Under the pieces are notes generated by a model, which was not told the origin of the DNA, ran no database searches, and saw only the letters and a list, made by a program, of their open reading frames with translations. Positions 27,139 to 35,082 of a stretch of DNA of 64,000 nucleotides are shown here, piece after piece. The translations under genes were made by a program, and so were the position numbers. The DNA comes from Sandaracinomonas limnophila (GTDB lineage: Bacteria > Bacteroidota > Bacteroidia > Cytophagales > Spirosomataceae): positions 124,001 to 188,000 of the forward strand of contig NZ_SACY01000005.1 of the NCBI RefSeq assembly GCF_004005965.1. The letters run 5' to 3'. Position 1 is the first letter of the stretch. Each line of letters starts with the position of its first letter.

Positions 27139-27924
27139 TTATCTTGCTACCCAACCGCCGTCGACCGACAAATTAGTTCCATACATATACGTTCCTGCAT
27201 CAGAAGCCAGCAAAAGCACAGCTCCTTGAATTTCTTTTAATTCTCCCCAGCGACCTAATGCCGTGGCACCTACTACAAATTTCAATCCTTCCTCTGTATG
27301 AGCAATTGGAATGTTCATATCAGTTAAAAATGGTCCCGGACAAATTGAATTCACCCGAATATTGAATGGTGCCATTTCAATAGACAAGCAACGCGTCATT
27401 TGCGTGACGGCTCCTTTGCTTGAGCAATAAGGGGTTCTGTTGGACAAACCGACCAATCCCAAAGCGCTTGCCAAATTGATAATACTGCCTCCCCCTGCTT
27501 TTTTCATAAACGGAACTACGGCTCTACTTGCCAACCAAGTACCCGTTACGTTTACATCCATCACAGATGTAAAATCTTCATAACTCAACTCATCAATTGC
27601 ACCGCGAATGTTAATTCCAGCTGAGTTGATTAAGACATCGATTCTACCAAATACTTCCATGGCATAGGCTGCCATTTCATTCATTTGGACTTCATTACGA
27701 ACATCAGCCGTAAATGAAAATGCTGAAACTCCATATTCCTTGGCCAAACCTTGTGCGGCTTCAAGTCCTTCGGTTTCATTTCTATTCACCAACAATATAT
27801 TGCAACCAGCAGAGGCCATGGCCGCTGCCATGGTGAGTCCGAGTCCTTTTGAGCCACCAGTTACAATAGCAGCCCGACCTTTCATGTCGAATAATTTAAT
27901 TCCGGGTAATTGGGAGTAATCCAT
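27139..27924 (-). CDS. Short-chain dehydrogenase/reductase (gluconate 5-dehydrogenase-like)
   Basis: A 261-residue classical SDR with TGGSKGLGL (about 23-31), Asn-Arg after the second strand (LLVNRN) pointing to NADP(H), NSAGINIRG, the catalytic Ser in NLASALG and YCSSKG (Y and K), and DGGWVAR at the end. The overall pattern (FDMKGRAAIVTGGSKGLG) is close to gluconate 5-dehydrogenase and 2-deoxygluconate dehydrogenases. It lies 1 bp from the upstream TIM-barrel gene. Cofactor and substrate are inferred from sequence only. Confidence 0.87.
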   Translation of the reverse strand: MDYSQLPGIKLFDMKGRAAIVTGGSKGLGLTMAAAMASAGCNILLVNRNETEGLEAAQGLAKEYGVSAFSFTADVRNEVQMNEMAAYAMEVFGRIDVLINSAGINIRGAIDELSYEDFTSVMDVNVTGTWLASRAVVPFMKKAGGGSIINLASALGLVGLSNRTPYCSSKGAVTQMTRCLSIEMAPFNIRVNSICPGPFLTDMNIPIAHTEEGLKFVVGATALGRWGELKEIQGAVLLLASDAGTYMYGTNLSVDGGWVAR

Positions 27925-27925
27925 C

Positions 27926-29026
27926 CTATAAATTCAAATTCGCTTTTGCGAAGGTTAAACAATCAATTATATTTTTTTCTTCAAAGGCTAATTTAGCTTC
28001 TCCATCCAAATTCTTTACGCCTGGCAAAACGCCAGGAAATGCTTTAGATTTTACCAATTGCAAAGCTTTGGTAACATCAGAAGCTTGTGCATTTTCGAAA
28101 GTTGCCAAATAGGAATTTTCTAAACAAGGTATTTCTAAGGGGTCGCGAGTAATCATTTCTAAATTAAAAGTAACTTTTGGATTGTATTTTCGACATAAAT
28201 CCACTGCTGCTTTTAAATCAATCATTCCTTTTCCTAAAGGCACTTCAGCCAACAAAAACCCTTTCTCATAGGTAGCTAAGCCCATATCTTTTACATGGGT
28301 AGAAAATACAAACGGTGCTAAATTTTTAATGACCTCATTTGGATCCTCTAAAAGTGCCAAATTATTGCCAAAATCTAAGGTTACTCCGATGTATTTAGAA
28401 TTTAATTGTTTGATAATTTCTACCAATTCATAAGATTTCCAATCCTTGTGGTTTTCAACGGCTAATTTCACCTTATGTTTACTCAAAATGGGCTCAACCA
28501 TTTGTAGAGAAGCGATAGAATTAGTCTTAAACGTTTTGAATTCCTCTAGGGTTTTGAAGGTTTCATATCGACGAGTGGGTAAACAAACAGTTCTGGCAAC
28601 CTTGATGCCGGCTTCTTTGGCAGAAATAATATTTTTCTCAAAAAGTTCAAGATCTGAATTGGATTTTGGCAAGGCAATGCTTGCCTCCACAAACATGTTC
28701 AACTTTTCTTTTTCTAATTTAACTTGCTTTGCAAATTCAGAAGTCCATTGATTTACCACAACCTGAATTCCACCTGCACCAATTTCTGCACAATGTCGTA
28801 ATAAATCAATTGCATTAGTAAAACTTGGATAAGAGGAACTATTTATTTTTGAATTCCAACGAAATCCGTAGGAGTGCACAACGATGCCCATCGATTCGCG
28901 ACCAACTAAGTTCCCAATTTGGCTTAGTGATGATGCCGAAAAAGCAAGTAATCCGCTTTGCTTTAAAAAGGTACGGCGAGAAGCCTCGAATGAATGTTCA
29001 TTCGATTGAATTTGGTTCCTTTTCAT
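27926..29026 (-). CDS. Tat-exported sugar phosphate isomerase/epimerase-like TIM-barrel protein
   Basis: A 366-residue protein with a twin-arginine signal (ASRRTFLKQSGLLAFSASSL) preceding a TIM barrel of the xylose-isomerase-like type: CAEIGAGGIQVVVNQW, LAVENHKDWKS (Glu), GVTLDFGNN (Asp), FSTHVKDM (His) and FNLEMITRDPLE (Glu), the usual metal ligands. ATG 29026 gives the Tat signal; the frame is open to 29083, overlapping the upstream gene. It is the second TIM-barrel protein of the operon, both exported, which suggests rearrangement of an oxidised sugar outside the cytoplasm. Confidence 0.83.
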   Translation of the reverse strand: MKRNQIQSNEHSFEASRRTFLKQSGLLAFSASSLSQIGNLVGRESMGIVVHSYGFRWNSKINSSSYPSFTNAIDLLRHCAEIGAGGIQVVVNQWTSEFAKQVKLEKEKLNMFVEASIALPKSNSDLELFEKNIISAKEAGIKVARTVCLPTRRYETFKTLEEFKTFKTNSIASLQMVEPILSKHKVKLAVENHKDWKSYELVEIIKQLNSKYIGVTLDFGNNLALLEDPNEVIKNLAPFVFSTHVKDMGLATYEKGFLLAEVPLGKGMIDLKAAVDLCRKYNPKVTFNLEMITRDPLEIPCLENSYLATFENAQASDVTKALQLVKSKAFPGVLPGVKNLDGEAKLAFEEKNIIDCLTFAKANLNL

Positions 29027-29039
29027 AGGTTTTATAGGT

Positions 29040-31655
29040 TTATTTCTTGCCTTGGGACTCCTTTTCGGTCGCCCTTCTGACATTCACATAGTTATTCAAT
29101 TCCTTTGGAGTCCATGGATTCACTCTACCTTGCGACAAAGCTCTGTTCATAGCAACATTTCTTCCGGTCAATGGACTTCCTGCATTTCCCCATTCATTAC
29201 GAATGTACGTTAAAATAGCTGCAATGTCACCATCATCCATGGTAGAATGTGAAGGCATCACAGGCAGGATATTCGGCTTATCATATTTCTTACCAGCTAC
29301 TTCAATGGCACCCTCTAAACCATGCAATACAATTAGGGACAATCGCATTTCATCGCCTGTGACCCAATCAGAACCAGCCAAAGGAGGTCCTAAGCGTGTT
29401 ACGCCTTTACCGTCGTTTCCATGGCAACCTGAGCAAACCGCTAAGTATTTTTGTCGGCCTACAGCAAATTGCTTCATTGACTTTTCATCTAAAAAGCTTT
29501 TTTCTTCCTTTTTAGCAGTAATCACTTTTCCAGGCCAATTCAAAATTTCAATTAGTGAACCGATGCGATTTGAGGCCAAATTAAAGGTATTTTTACTGAC
29601 AAAAATAGGCTCTTTGGCCAATTGAATGGGGTTAGACCCTCTCAATTGGACCGCCTGAATACCTAATGAATTGACCAACGCAATGGTTTTAGCATCTTTT
29701 GAATTTTGCTTTTCGATGAATTGCACCAAGGCATCTAATTCAGCCGCATTTTTCTTTTTTAAAAGGGAGGTTGCCAATAATTCCAAGAAAATCTCCTTAT
29801 TTGTATTGAGTGGATTCATAACAGGTTTCGACCAAGCGAATTGCAAAAATTCAAATTCGCGTTGGTACAAACTGCTCATCACCGCATCTCGTTGCAAGGG
29901 CAATTGGGCATATTTTTGCAAAGTATTTGTCAATACCTCAAAAGCTGATGCATTGGAAATATTTCCGGCACTTAATGCCAATTGGACAGCTAATTCTTGA
30001 TTGGCAGTTTTCGACAGATTCACCAATTTCCCAACAATAGATTTATCTGAATAGGCGCCTGGAGTTTTATCCAATAACTGTAACACTTGTACTTGTAATT
30101 TAGTATTGGGATTGTCTAATAATTTCGCCAACAAATGCGAATTATTTTTATTCAAACCCTCCAAAACCCAAAGCGCGTGAATTTTAGCCACAGGATTTTT
30201 TACAGTTGCAATAAATTGCTCCAAATCCTTTACAATAGAAATATCCTGACTTTCCACCAATAGGCGCTGCGCCATGTCGCGGTACCAGCCACTTGGATGA
30301 TTCAAATATGGGATTAGGGATTTGGTGGATTTGGTGGATAAAACCCCAGGGGCAACCCTTGTGGTTGGCCTATTCCCATGTCGGTCAACCACAAGGGTTG
30401 ACCCTGTGGTTTCCACATGGGGATTTTTTGGGCGGATGCGCCAAATTCTACCCATGTGAATGGGTAAAACCAAATTGCGTTTCAATGTTTGTTCACGCAA
30501 ATAGGGTGTCATATAAGCACCGTGCTGAATAATACCATGGTACATATCAGTCACATAAATGGCTCCATCGGGACCTTGGGCTAGGTTCGTTGGACGAAAA
30601 CGCTCATCTGTGGAGGCAATAAATTCTTTACCTGGATGTGGATCTACGGCAGAAATCACTCCGTTTTTATCAGAAACTACATTTCGTTTTACCACATTAC
30701 CAGCGGGTTCACAAACTATAGCATTTCCGTAATAGGTAATTGGAAATAAATCTGAACGAAGCACTAATGGCGAACAGGCAGAGGTGAATTCCAAAATGGC
30801 TCCCTTTTTATCTAACACGCCAGCAATGTAGCCACGATTGACAGCTGGAGTTGGTCGAATTGGATAAATACGGCGATCGTTTGTAACACCATGATCAATT
30901 CCAGAGGAAATTGTATGGTTTTTATTTCGAGTCAAATAATTGGCAGGAACTAAATCGGCATGTAATTGCGACCAATTGTAATTATAAAACAAACGACCAT
31001 AATCGTCATGCGAGATACCCCATTGCCCCCTAAACTCCGTACTATCACGTTTCCAAGTCCCATCAATCAAACGATAACGCAAACGAGATTTCGTGTTGTA
31101 GTACCAGTTGTCCATATTGCGCATCAAGCCATTATCGGCATGTTCCGGTAAACCATTTTTTGAATAGGTAGAATCCAACAAAATCTTTTGGTCAGCTTTT
31201 AAATCGCCATTCAAGTCTTTCGTCAAATACAAAGCTTTATCTGTTGCTACGAGTGCTCCACCTTTTACCAAGCCTAAACTACGAGGCATCACAAGGCTAT
31301 CTAGGTAAATTGTAGATTTATCCATCTTACCATCACCATTTAGATCCTCCAAAACAGAAATTCGGCCATTTTTAGCTTTTTCTTCTTTGCCATCGATATC
31401 TGTCATGAAGCCACGCATTTCAACTACCCACAATCGACCATCTTCATCAAAAGAAAGCGCTACAGGTTCCTGAACCATAGGCTCTTCTGCGACCAATTCA
31501 ACCGTCATATTCGGTTCAAGTTGAAAGGTTTTCAACTCCTCTGCAGCAGATAAAGCTGGTGAAGGCTCACGTAACTCATCCCAACCGTTTTCTTTGGCAG
31601 CGACAAACAATAAACTTAAAAAGGCAAATACAATAATTAGGCGAATCTTCAACAT
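29040..31655 (-). CDS. PVC-type haem-binding CxxCH / HEAT-repeat membrane-bound dehydrogenase-like protein
   Basis: An 871-residue secreted protein with a signal peptide (about 1-20). An N-terminal beta-propeller (about 40-410) of the type found in membrane-bound dehydrogenases has GRLWVVEMRGF and YVTDMYHGI. A HEAT-like helical region covers about 450-700, and a C-terminal cytochrome c domain has CSGCHGNDGKG and the likely Met ligand in VMPSHSTM. It may be a haem electron acceptor for the GMC dehydrogenase of this operon. Between propeller and HEAT region, about 25 residues (from HVETTGSTLVVDRHGNRP on) are encoded by an in-frame palindromic element. Confidence 0.85.
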   Translation of the reverse strand: MLKIRLIIVFAFLSLLFVAAKENGWDELREPSPALSAAEELKTFQLEPNMTVELVAEEPMVQEPVALSFDEDGRLWVVEMRGFMTDIDGKEEKAKNGRISVLEDLNGDGKMDKSTIYLDSLVMPRSLGLVKGGALVATDKALYLTKDLNGDLKADQKILLDSTYSKNGLPEHADNGLMRNMDNWYYNTKSRLRYRLIDGTWKRDSTEFRGQWGISHDDYGRLFYNYNWSQLHADLVPANYLTRNKNHTISSGIDHGVTNDRRIYPIRPTPAVNRGYIAGVLDKKGAILEFTSACSPLVLRSDLFPITYYGNAIVCEPAGNVVKRNVVSDKNGVISAVDPHPGKEFIASTDERFRPTNLAQGPDGAIYVTDMYHGIIQHGAYMTPYLREQTLKRNLVLPIHMGRIWRIRPKNPHVETTGSTLVVDRHGNRPTTRVAPGVLSTKSTKSLIPYLNHPSGWYRDMAQRLLVESQDISIVKDLEQFIATVKNPVAKIHALWVLEGLNKNNSHLLAKLLDNPNTKLQVQVLQLLDKTPGAYSDKSIVGKLVNLSKTANQELAVQLALSAGNISNASAFEVLTNTLQKYAQLPLQRDAVMSSLYQREFEFLQFAWSKPVMNPLNTNKEIFLELLATSLLKKKNAAELDALVQFIEKQNSKDAKTIALVNSLGIQAVQLRGSNPIQLAKEPIFVSKNTFNLASNRIGSLIEILNWPGKVITAKKEEKSFLDEKSMKQFAVGRQKYLAVCSGCHGNDGKGVTRLGPPLAGSDWVTGDEMRLSLIVLHGLEGAIEVAGKKYDKPNILPVMPSHSTMDDGDIAAILTYIRNEWGNAGSPLTGRNVAMNRALSQGRVNPWTPKELNNYVNVRRATEKESQGKK
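30353..30400. repeat. REP-like palindrome inserted in frame in a coding sequence
   Basis: Perfect 15-bp inverted repeats CAACCCTTGTGGTTG (30353-30367) and CAACCACAAGGGTTG (30386-30400) enclose an 18-bp loop. Flanking pieces CCCATGT and ACATGGG form a further inverted pair, making the whole element about 85 bp (30343-30428). The reading frame of the haem protein stays open through it. Confidence 0.88.
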
Positions 31656-31711
31656 CCTTTTCTTTCAATGAATCAAAGTAAAAATACAATTTTATAAGTA
31701 TTTCTGAAAGA

Positions 31712-32941
31712 CTATTTACTCAATGAATAGGTAATTTTATAGATACTACCATTCAAATCATCACAGACATAAAGTGAACCATCAGGACCTTCAGCAAGTC
31801 CGCATGGACGGTGTTGAATTGGGCCGCTTGGATTTGCTAAATCAATACCTGCAAAGTTATCAGCAAAAATCTCCCATTTACCTGATGGTTTTCCATTTTT
31901 AAAAGGCACAAATGCTACAAAATACCCCTTTTTCAATTCAGATGATTGCGCATGAAAGGCAATGAACGCACCATTTTTGTATTTAGCTGGAAACATCTTT
32001 CCACTGTAAAAATGCAAACCATTTGGACCCAAGTGGGCTGGAAAAGCTATAATTGGATCGATAGCCTTTTCTCCAGCAGTCTTTTTGCCATCTCCACCAT
32101 ATTCTGGTGCAAGAATTTTCTTGCCTTGTTTTTGGTCGAAATAAATATACGGCCAGCCAGCATCTAAGCCAGCTTTGGGAAATTCATAGAACATTTCGGC
32201 AGGTAATTCCTGACTCATTTGAGGCGTGTAGTATTGCGGATAGAAGTCATGAAATTGTCCACGCCCATGACCCGTTGCAAAAAAAGTATTCGTCGCGCGA
32301 TTCCAATCAATGCCCACAGCATTTTTCAAACCAGTAACATAGCGCTCTCCGTCTGCAAAACCTTGATTTAATTTATTGGCACTGAATTTCCAAACACCTC
32401 CAGCGGAGTCGAGAATGGCACAAGGAGACATGCCCTGACCCGTTCCAGGCACACGACAAGGATCGTTCCATGAGCCGATAGTCATGTAGATGTTTTGGCC
32501 AGAATTATCAAATACGAATGGTTTGGCATTATCACGTCCATGATCTGGCAAACCATCAATGATTTTTTCAGGTGCATTTTTATCTATTACCTGCTGATTT
32601 GCATCTAATTTGTATCGATAAAGACCTTTATTTGAAGAAGTGTACAAGTAACCATTTTGAATTTTAACACCGGTTCCTGGGAATTCGCCAAATAATTCTT
32701 TTTTATCTAAATAGCCGTTTTTATCCGTATCAACTAAGTGATAAATTCCTTTTCCATCCTTTAATTTAGAAAGTTTGGCATATACTTCACCTTTTTTCGT
32801 GATGGCGATTTGTCGGGTTGCTCCAAGATCTTTGGCAATTTGTTGAACTTTGAATCCTTTAGGAACTACAATTTCAGCCTCTTGGGCAAATGAGCCAAAT
32901 CCAACTAAGGAAACAGCCAATAGAGATAAACACTTTTTCAT
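31712..32941 (-). CDS. PQQ-dependent sugar dehydrogenase-like protein (sorbosone dehydrogenase family)
   Basis: A 409-residue secreted protein: signal peptide to about 19 (LVGFGSFAQ), then a six-bladed propeller resembling glucose/sorbosone dehydrogenases: GFKVQQIAKDLGATRQIAI, DGLPDHGRDNAKPFVFD, NAVGIDWN, HGRGQFHDF, and the C-terminal HRPCGLAEGPDGSLYVCDD. Two Cys in a family-typical place (WNDPCRVPG, SPCAI). Such enzymes oxidise sugars in the periplasm and pass electrons to cytochrome c. It is the first gene of the nine-gene minus-strand operon, 56 bp before the haem protein. Confidence 0.85.
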   Translation of the reverse strand: MKKCLSLLAVSLVGFGSFAQEAEIVVPKGFKVQQIAKDLGATRQIAITKKGEVYAKLSKLKDGKGIYHLVDTDKNGYLDKKELFGEFPGTGVKIQNGYLYTSSNKGLYRYKLDANQQVIDKNAPEKIIDGLPDHGRDNAKPFVFDNSGQNIYMTIGSWNDPCRVPGTGQGMSPCAILDSAGGVWKFSANKLNQGFADGERYVTGLKNAVGIDWNRATNTFFATGHGRGQFHDFYPQYYTPQMSQELPAEMFYEFPKAGLDAGWPYIYFDQKQGKKILAPEYGGDGKKTAGEKAIDPIIAFPAHLGPNGLHFYSGKMFPAKYKNGAFIAFHAQSSELKKGYFVAFVPFKNGKPSGKWEIFADNFAGIDLANPSGPIQHRPCGLAEGPDGSLYVCDDLNGSIYKITYSLSK

Positions 32942-32961
32942 AAAATATAGATTTTACGAAA

Positions 32962-32997
32962 AATAGGGATTTTTTTGGAAATCCCTATGCTTTTTTA
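32962..32997 (-). terminator. Intrinsic terminator after the 27-residue-repeat gene
   Basis: Ten-bp arms ATAGGGATTT/AAATCCCTAT close a short loop, with T runs on both sides. It lies between the repeat-protein stop (33014) and the ATG of the sugar dehydrogenase (32941), separating the surface cluster from the sugar operon. Confidence 0.8.
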
Positions 32998-33013
32998 TGG
33001 ATTCCAAAAAAGT

Positions 33014-33526
33014 TTAATAGGTACAAACAGTTTGAATCAAAACATTGTTGCTATTTCCAAAACCTGTTCCTCCGAGAAATATTGATTCAACCGCAATTGG
33101 TGTACAAGCGGCTTGAATAACTGTTTTTTCAGAAGTTGCATACCCAGTTCCGCCATAAAAAATAGATTCAACGGCTAAAGGTGGACAATTATTTTGAACA
33201 ACTGTTTTTTCAGAAGTTGCATAACCTGTTCCCCCATAAAAAATAGCTTCAACCAATAAAGGAAAGCAAACATTTTGTATGATGGACTTTTCACTGGTAG
33301 CATAACCCGTCCCACCATAAAAGATAGATTCAACTGCCATGGGGGGACAAACACTTTGAGAAACTATATTTTCACTTGTTGCATAACCTATACCCCCGGT
33401 AAACATGGAATGAACCACACCCGACTTCAATACCCCTTTCATGGAGGGCAAAGCGATTTGGGCTTGGGAATATTTGGAAATTCCCAAGAGAAAAAAGATT
33501 ATAAAAAGTAACTTGAAAAATTTCAT
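33014..33526 (-). CDS. Secreted protein with four to five 27-residue repeats
   Basis: A 170-residue protein with a signal peptide (about 1-22, ending SQAQ). The rest is tandem repeats of 27 residues with consensus C-x-P-x-x-V-E-S-I-F-Y-G-G-T-G-Y-A-T-S-E-K-x-V-x-Q, one Cys per repeat and no other Cys after the signal. The first copy is partial and the last is diverged (LGGTGFGNSNN). The regular Cys spacing suggests a stacked beta structure with bridges, or bonds to a partner. I do not recognise a family. It is the last gene of a four-gene cluster, 8 bp after the SUMF1 gene. Short for a whole adhesin; perhaps a fibre subunit. Confidence 0.85.
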   Translation of the reverse strand: MKFFKLLFIIFFLLGISKYSQAQIALPSMKGVLKSGVVHSMFTGGIGYATSENIVSQSVCPPMAVESIFYGGTGYATSEKSIIQNVCFPLLVEAIFYGGTGYATSEKTVVQNNCPPLAVESIFYGGTGYATSEKTVIQAACTPIAVESIFLGGTGFGNSNNVLIQTVCTY

Positions 33527-33534
33527 GCACTTAA

Positions 33535-35040
33535 TTAAAAGGACCTTACACCACGACCACCTGTTGCTATATCTCTATTTCCATCACCCCAGTTCAATTG
33601 GGACCTGCTACTAACCTGATAATTATTGTAATTACTAGTAGAAGCACCTCTTCTCATATAATAGGATTCATAGGTATCCCTATTTGAGGTACTTATCGGC
33701 CAACCTACAACATCCGCATAAGCTTCTGAAGTAATCGAACCATCACCATTGGCCGTTGTAAAGGTTGAATAGTCAAAATTATATCCGCCTACACATCTTT
33801 CATAAATATTTCCGGTCATGTCCAATATTCCGTAGTAAGTGGCCCCAGCATGTACACGATCTGAGCTTCCTGTAGCTGCTATTCCAACTCTCCATAGCCA
33901 ATTTCGAGCTATCATAGCTGGACCAAGTGGAGCCCAATTATTTAAATATTCTGTATTTTTTCCTTTATCTGCAATATTCCAATAGGTATCTGGATGATTA
34001 ATATCTGTTGTACCCCAAGCAAATTCATCTAAAACAGGAGTTAAAGGACCTCTACATGCCTTTTCAAATTCAAATTCTGTCATTGGTCTTAAGGCGGCCC
34101 AATCTAAATAAGCCAAAAAATCTTTAATTCGGATGGAAACAGGCACTCCAAGTGCATCCGTATTTTCATCAAAAATATTATCGTCATCTGCATCATTCCC
34201 ATAAACCGCAGGAGTTAAACTTGTTGTTGATACTCCGGAGGTTTTCACTTCAATTCGATACCCGAAACGAGCATTCATTACGGTACCCACTGCTGAAGTT
34301 GGAGGGGTTGAATTTGGATCCTCTTGAAGTCTCAATTGTTGGTTGTAAGTTAAAGTATTTAGAAAAGCAACATATTGAGCCGTTGTAATTTCATATTTCA
34401 TACAATAATAGTTGTTGTAACCTAATGGAAAGGTACTTGGTAAATCTACTGAACTTCCAAATCCTTCACTTTGATAGACGGTTTTAGCACCTAATCCAGC
34501 AGATTGTTTGGCTGAATTGATTAAAAGAGGATTAGTAGTATTTCCATCTGTAAAATTATGTCGATTGGTAGAAGAAGGATTATTTCCATCCCCCACATAG
34601 AACTGCCCTTGAGGAACTGCCACCATTTCCATTCCAAATACGCCAATATTGTCTGAACCAACAGCCGAAGAAAGCGTTAGGGTTACAGTAGCTTGTGAAA
34701 TATTTCCAATACCATCGCTTGATCTTCTTATAAACACCCCTTTATTGTCAGAAGGCAAATCAATTTGTAATTGGGTTCCGTTTACAGTATTACCAGATGA
34801 TGAAAGATTTTCATGCGTCCATGGATTTTGATTGGGCTGATCGCAATGTTGTCTTTTCACAAACACCCAAACAGCATCCCAATTAGATGGACCTGTGGCT
34901 ACTTTCCAACTATTATCCCACTGAATAGTAAAAGTTATGGTACTTCCGCTAATGGTGGGTGTACCCATGATTAAATTATTAGCCTTTGAATTTAGAACAA
35001 AAACTAGAACAAAACTTAAAAGAAAACCTAACTTTTTCAT
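33535..35040 (-). CDS. Secreted SUMF1/formylglycine-generating-enzyme-like domain protein
   Basis: A 501-residue protein with a signal peptide (about 1-20), an N-terminal beta domain (22-125, starting MGTPTISGSTITFTIQWDNS) and a SUMF1-type domain (about 130-501). The domain shows FGMEMVAVPQGQFYVGDG, YYCMKYEITTAQYVAFLNTL, RPMTEFEFEKACRG, GILDMTGNIYERC, and a shortened GGRGVRSF end. An Asp-rich loop (NDADDDNIFDE) may bind calcium. In Bacteroidota such domains are used structurally (as in GldK and GldJ) as well as enzymatically; here the context is a fibre protein and a barrel, which favours a structural or assembly role. Confidence 0.82.
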   Translation of the reverse strand: MKKLGFLLSFVLVFVLNSKANNLIMGTPTISGSTITFTIQWDNSWKVATGPSNWDAVWVFVKRQHCDQPNQNPWTHENLSSSGNTVNGTQLQIDLPSDNKGVFIRRSSDGIGNISQATVTLTLSSAVGSDNIGVFGMEMVAVPQGQFYVGDGNNPSSTNRHNFTDGNTTNPLLINSAKQSAGLGAKTVYQSEGFGSSVDLPSTFPLGYNNYYCMKYEITTAQYVAFLNTLTYNQQLRLQEDPNSTPPTSAVGTVMNARFGYRIEVKTSGVSTTSLTPAVYGNDADDDNIFDENTDALGVPVSIRIKDFLAYLDWAALRPMTEFEFEKACRGPLTPVLDEFAWGTTDINHPDTYWNIADKGKNTEYLNNWAPLGPAMIARNWLWRVGIAATGSSDRVHAGATYYGILDMTGNIYERCVGGYNFDYSTFTTANGDGSITSEAYADVVGWPISTSNRDTYESYYMRRGASTSNYNNYQVSSRSQLNWGDGNRDIATGGRGVRSF

Positions 35041-35082
35041 TGTATAAAATTTTAAACTTTTTATTCGATTATTTCATATCGC

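Noticed and set aside
30293-30532. Plus-strand open frame over the palindromic insertion in the haem protein gene.
   Set aside because: It exists because the palindrome reads open on both strands; the flanking sequence is clearly the minus-strand propeller/HEAT gene.
33014-33526. The 81-bp repeats as a non-coding repeat array or CRISPR.
   Set aside because: They keep one open frame with a signal peptide and show mainly synonymous or conservative differences; they are coding repeats.
33535-35040. The SUMF1-domain protein as a second GldK or GldJ.
   Set aside because: It has a distinct N-terminal beta domain, no lipobox and no gliding neighbours; only the domain is shared.
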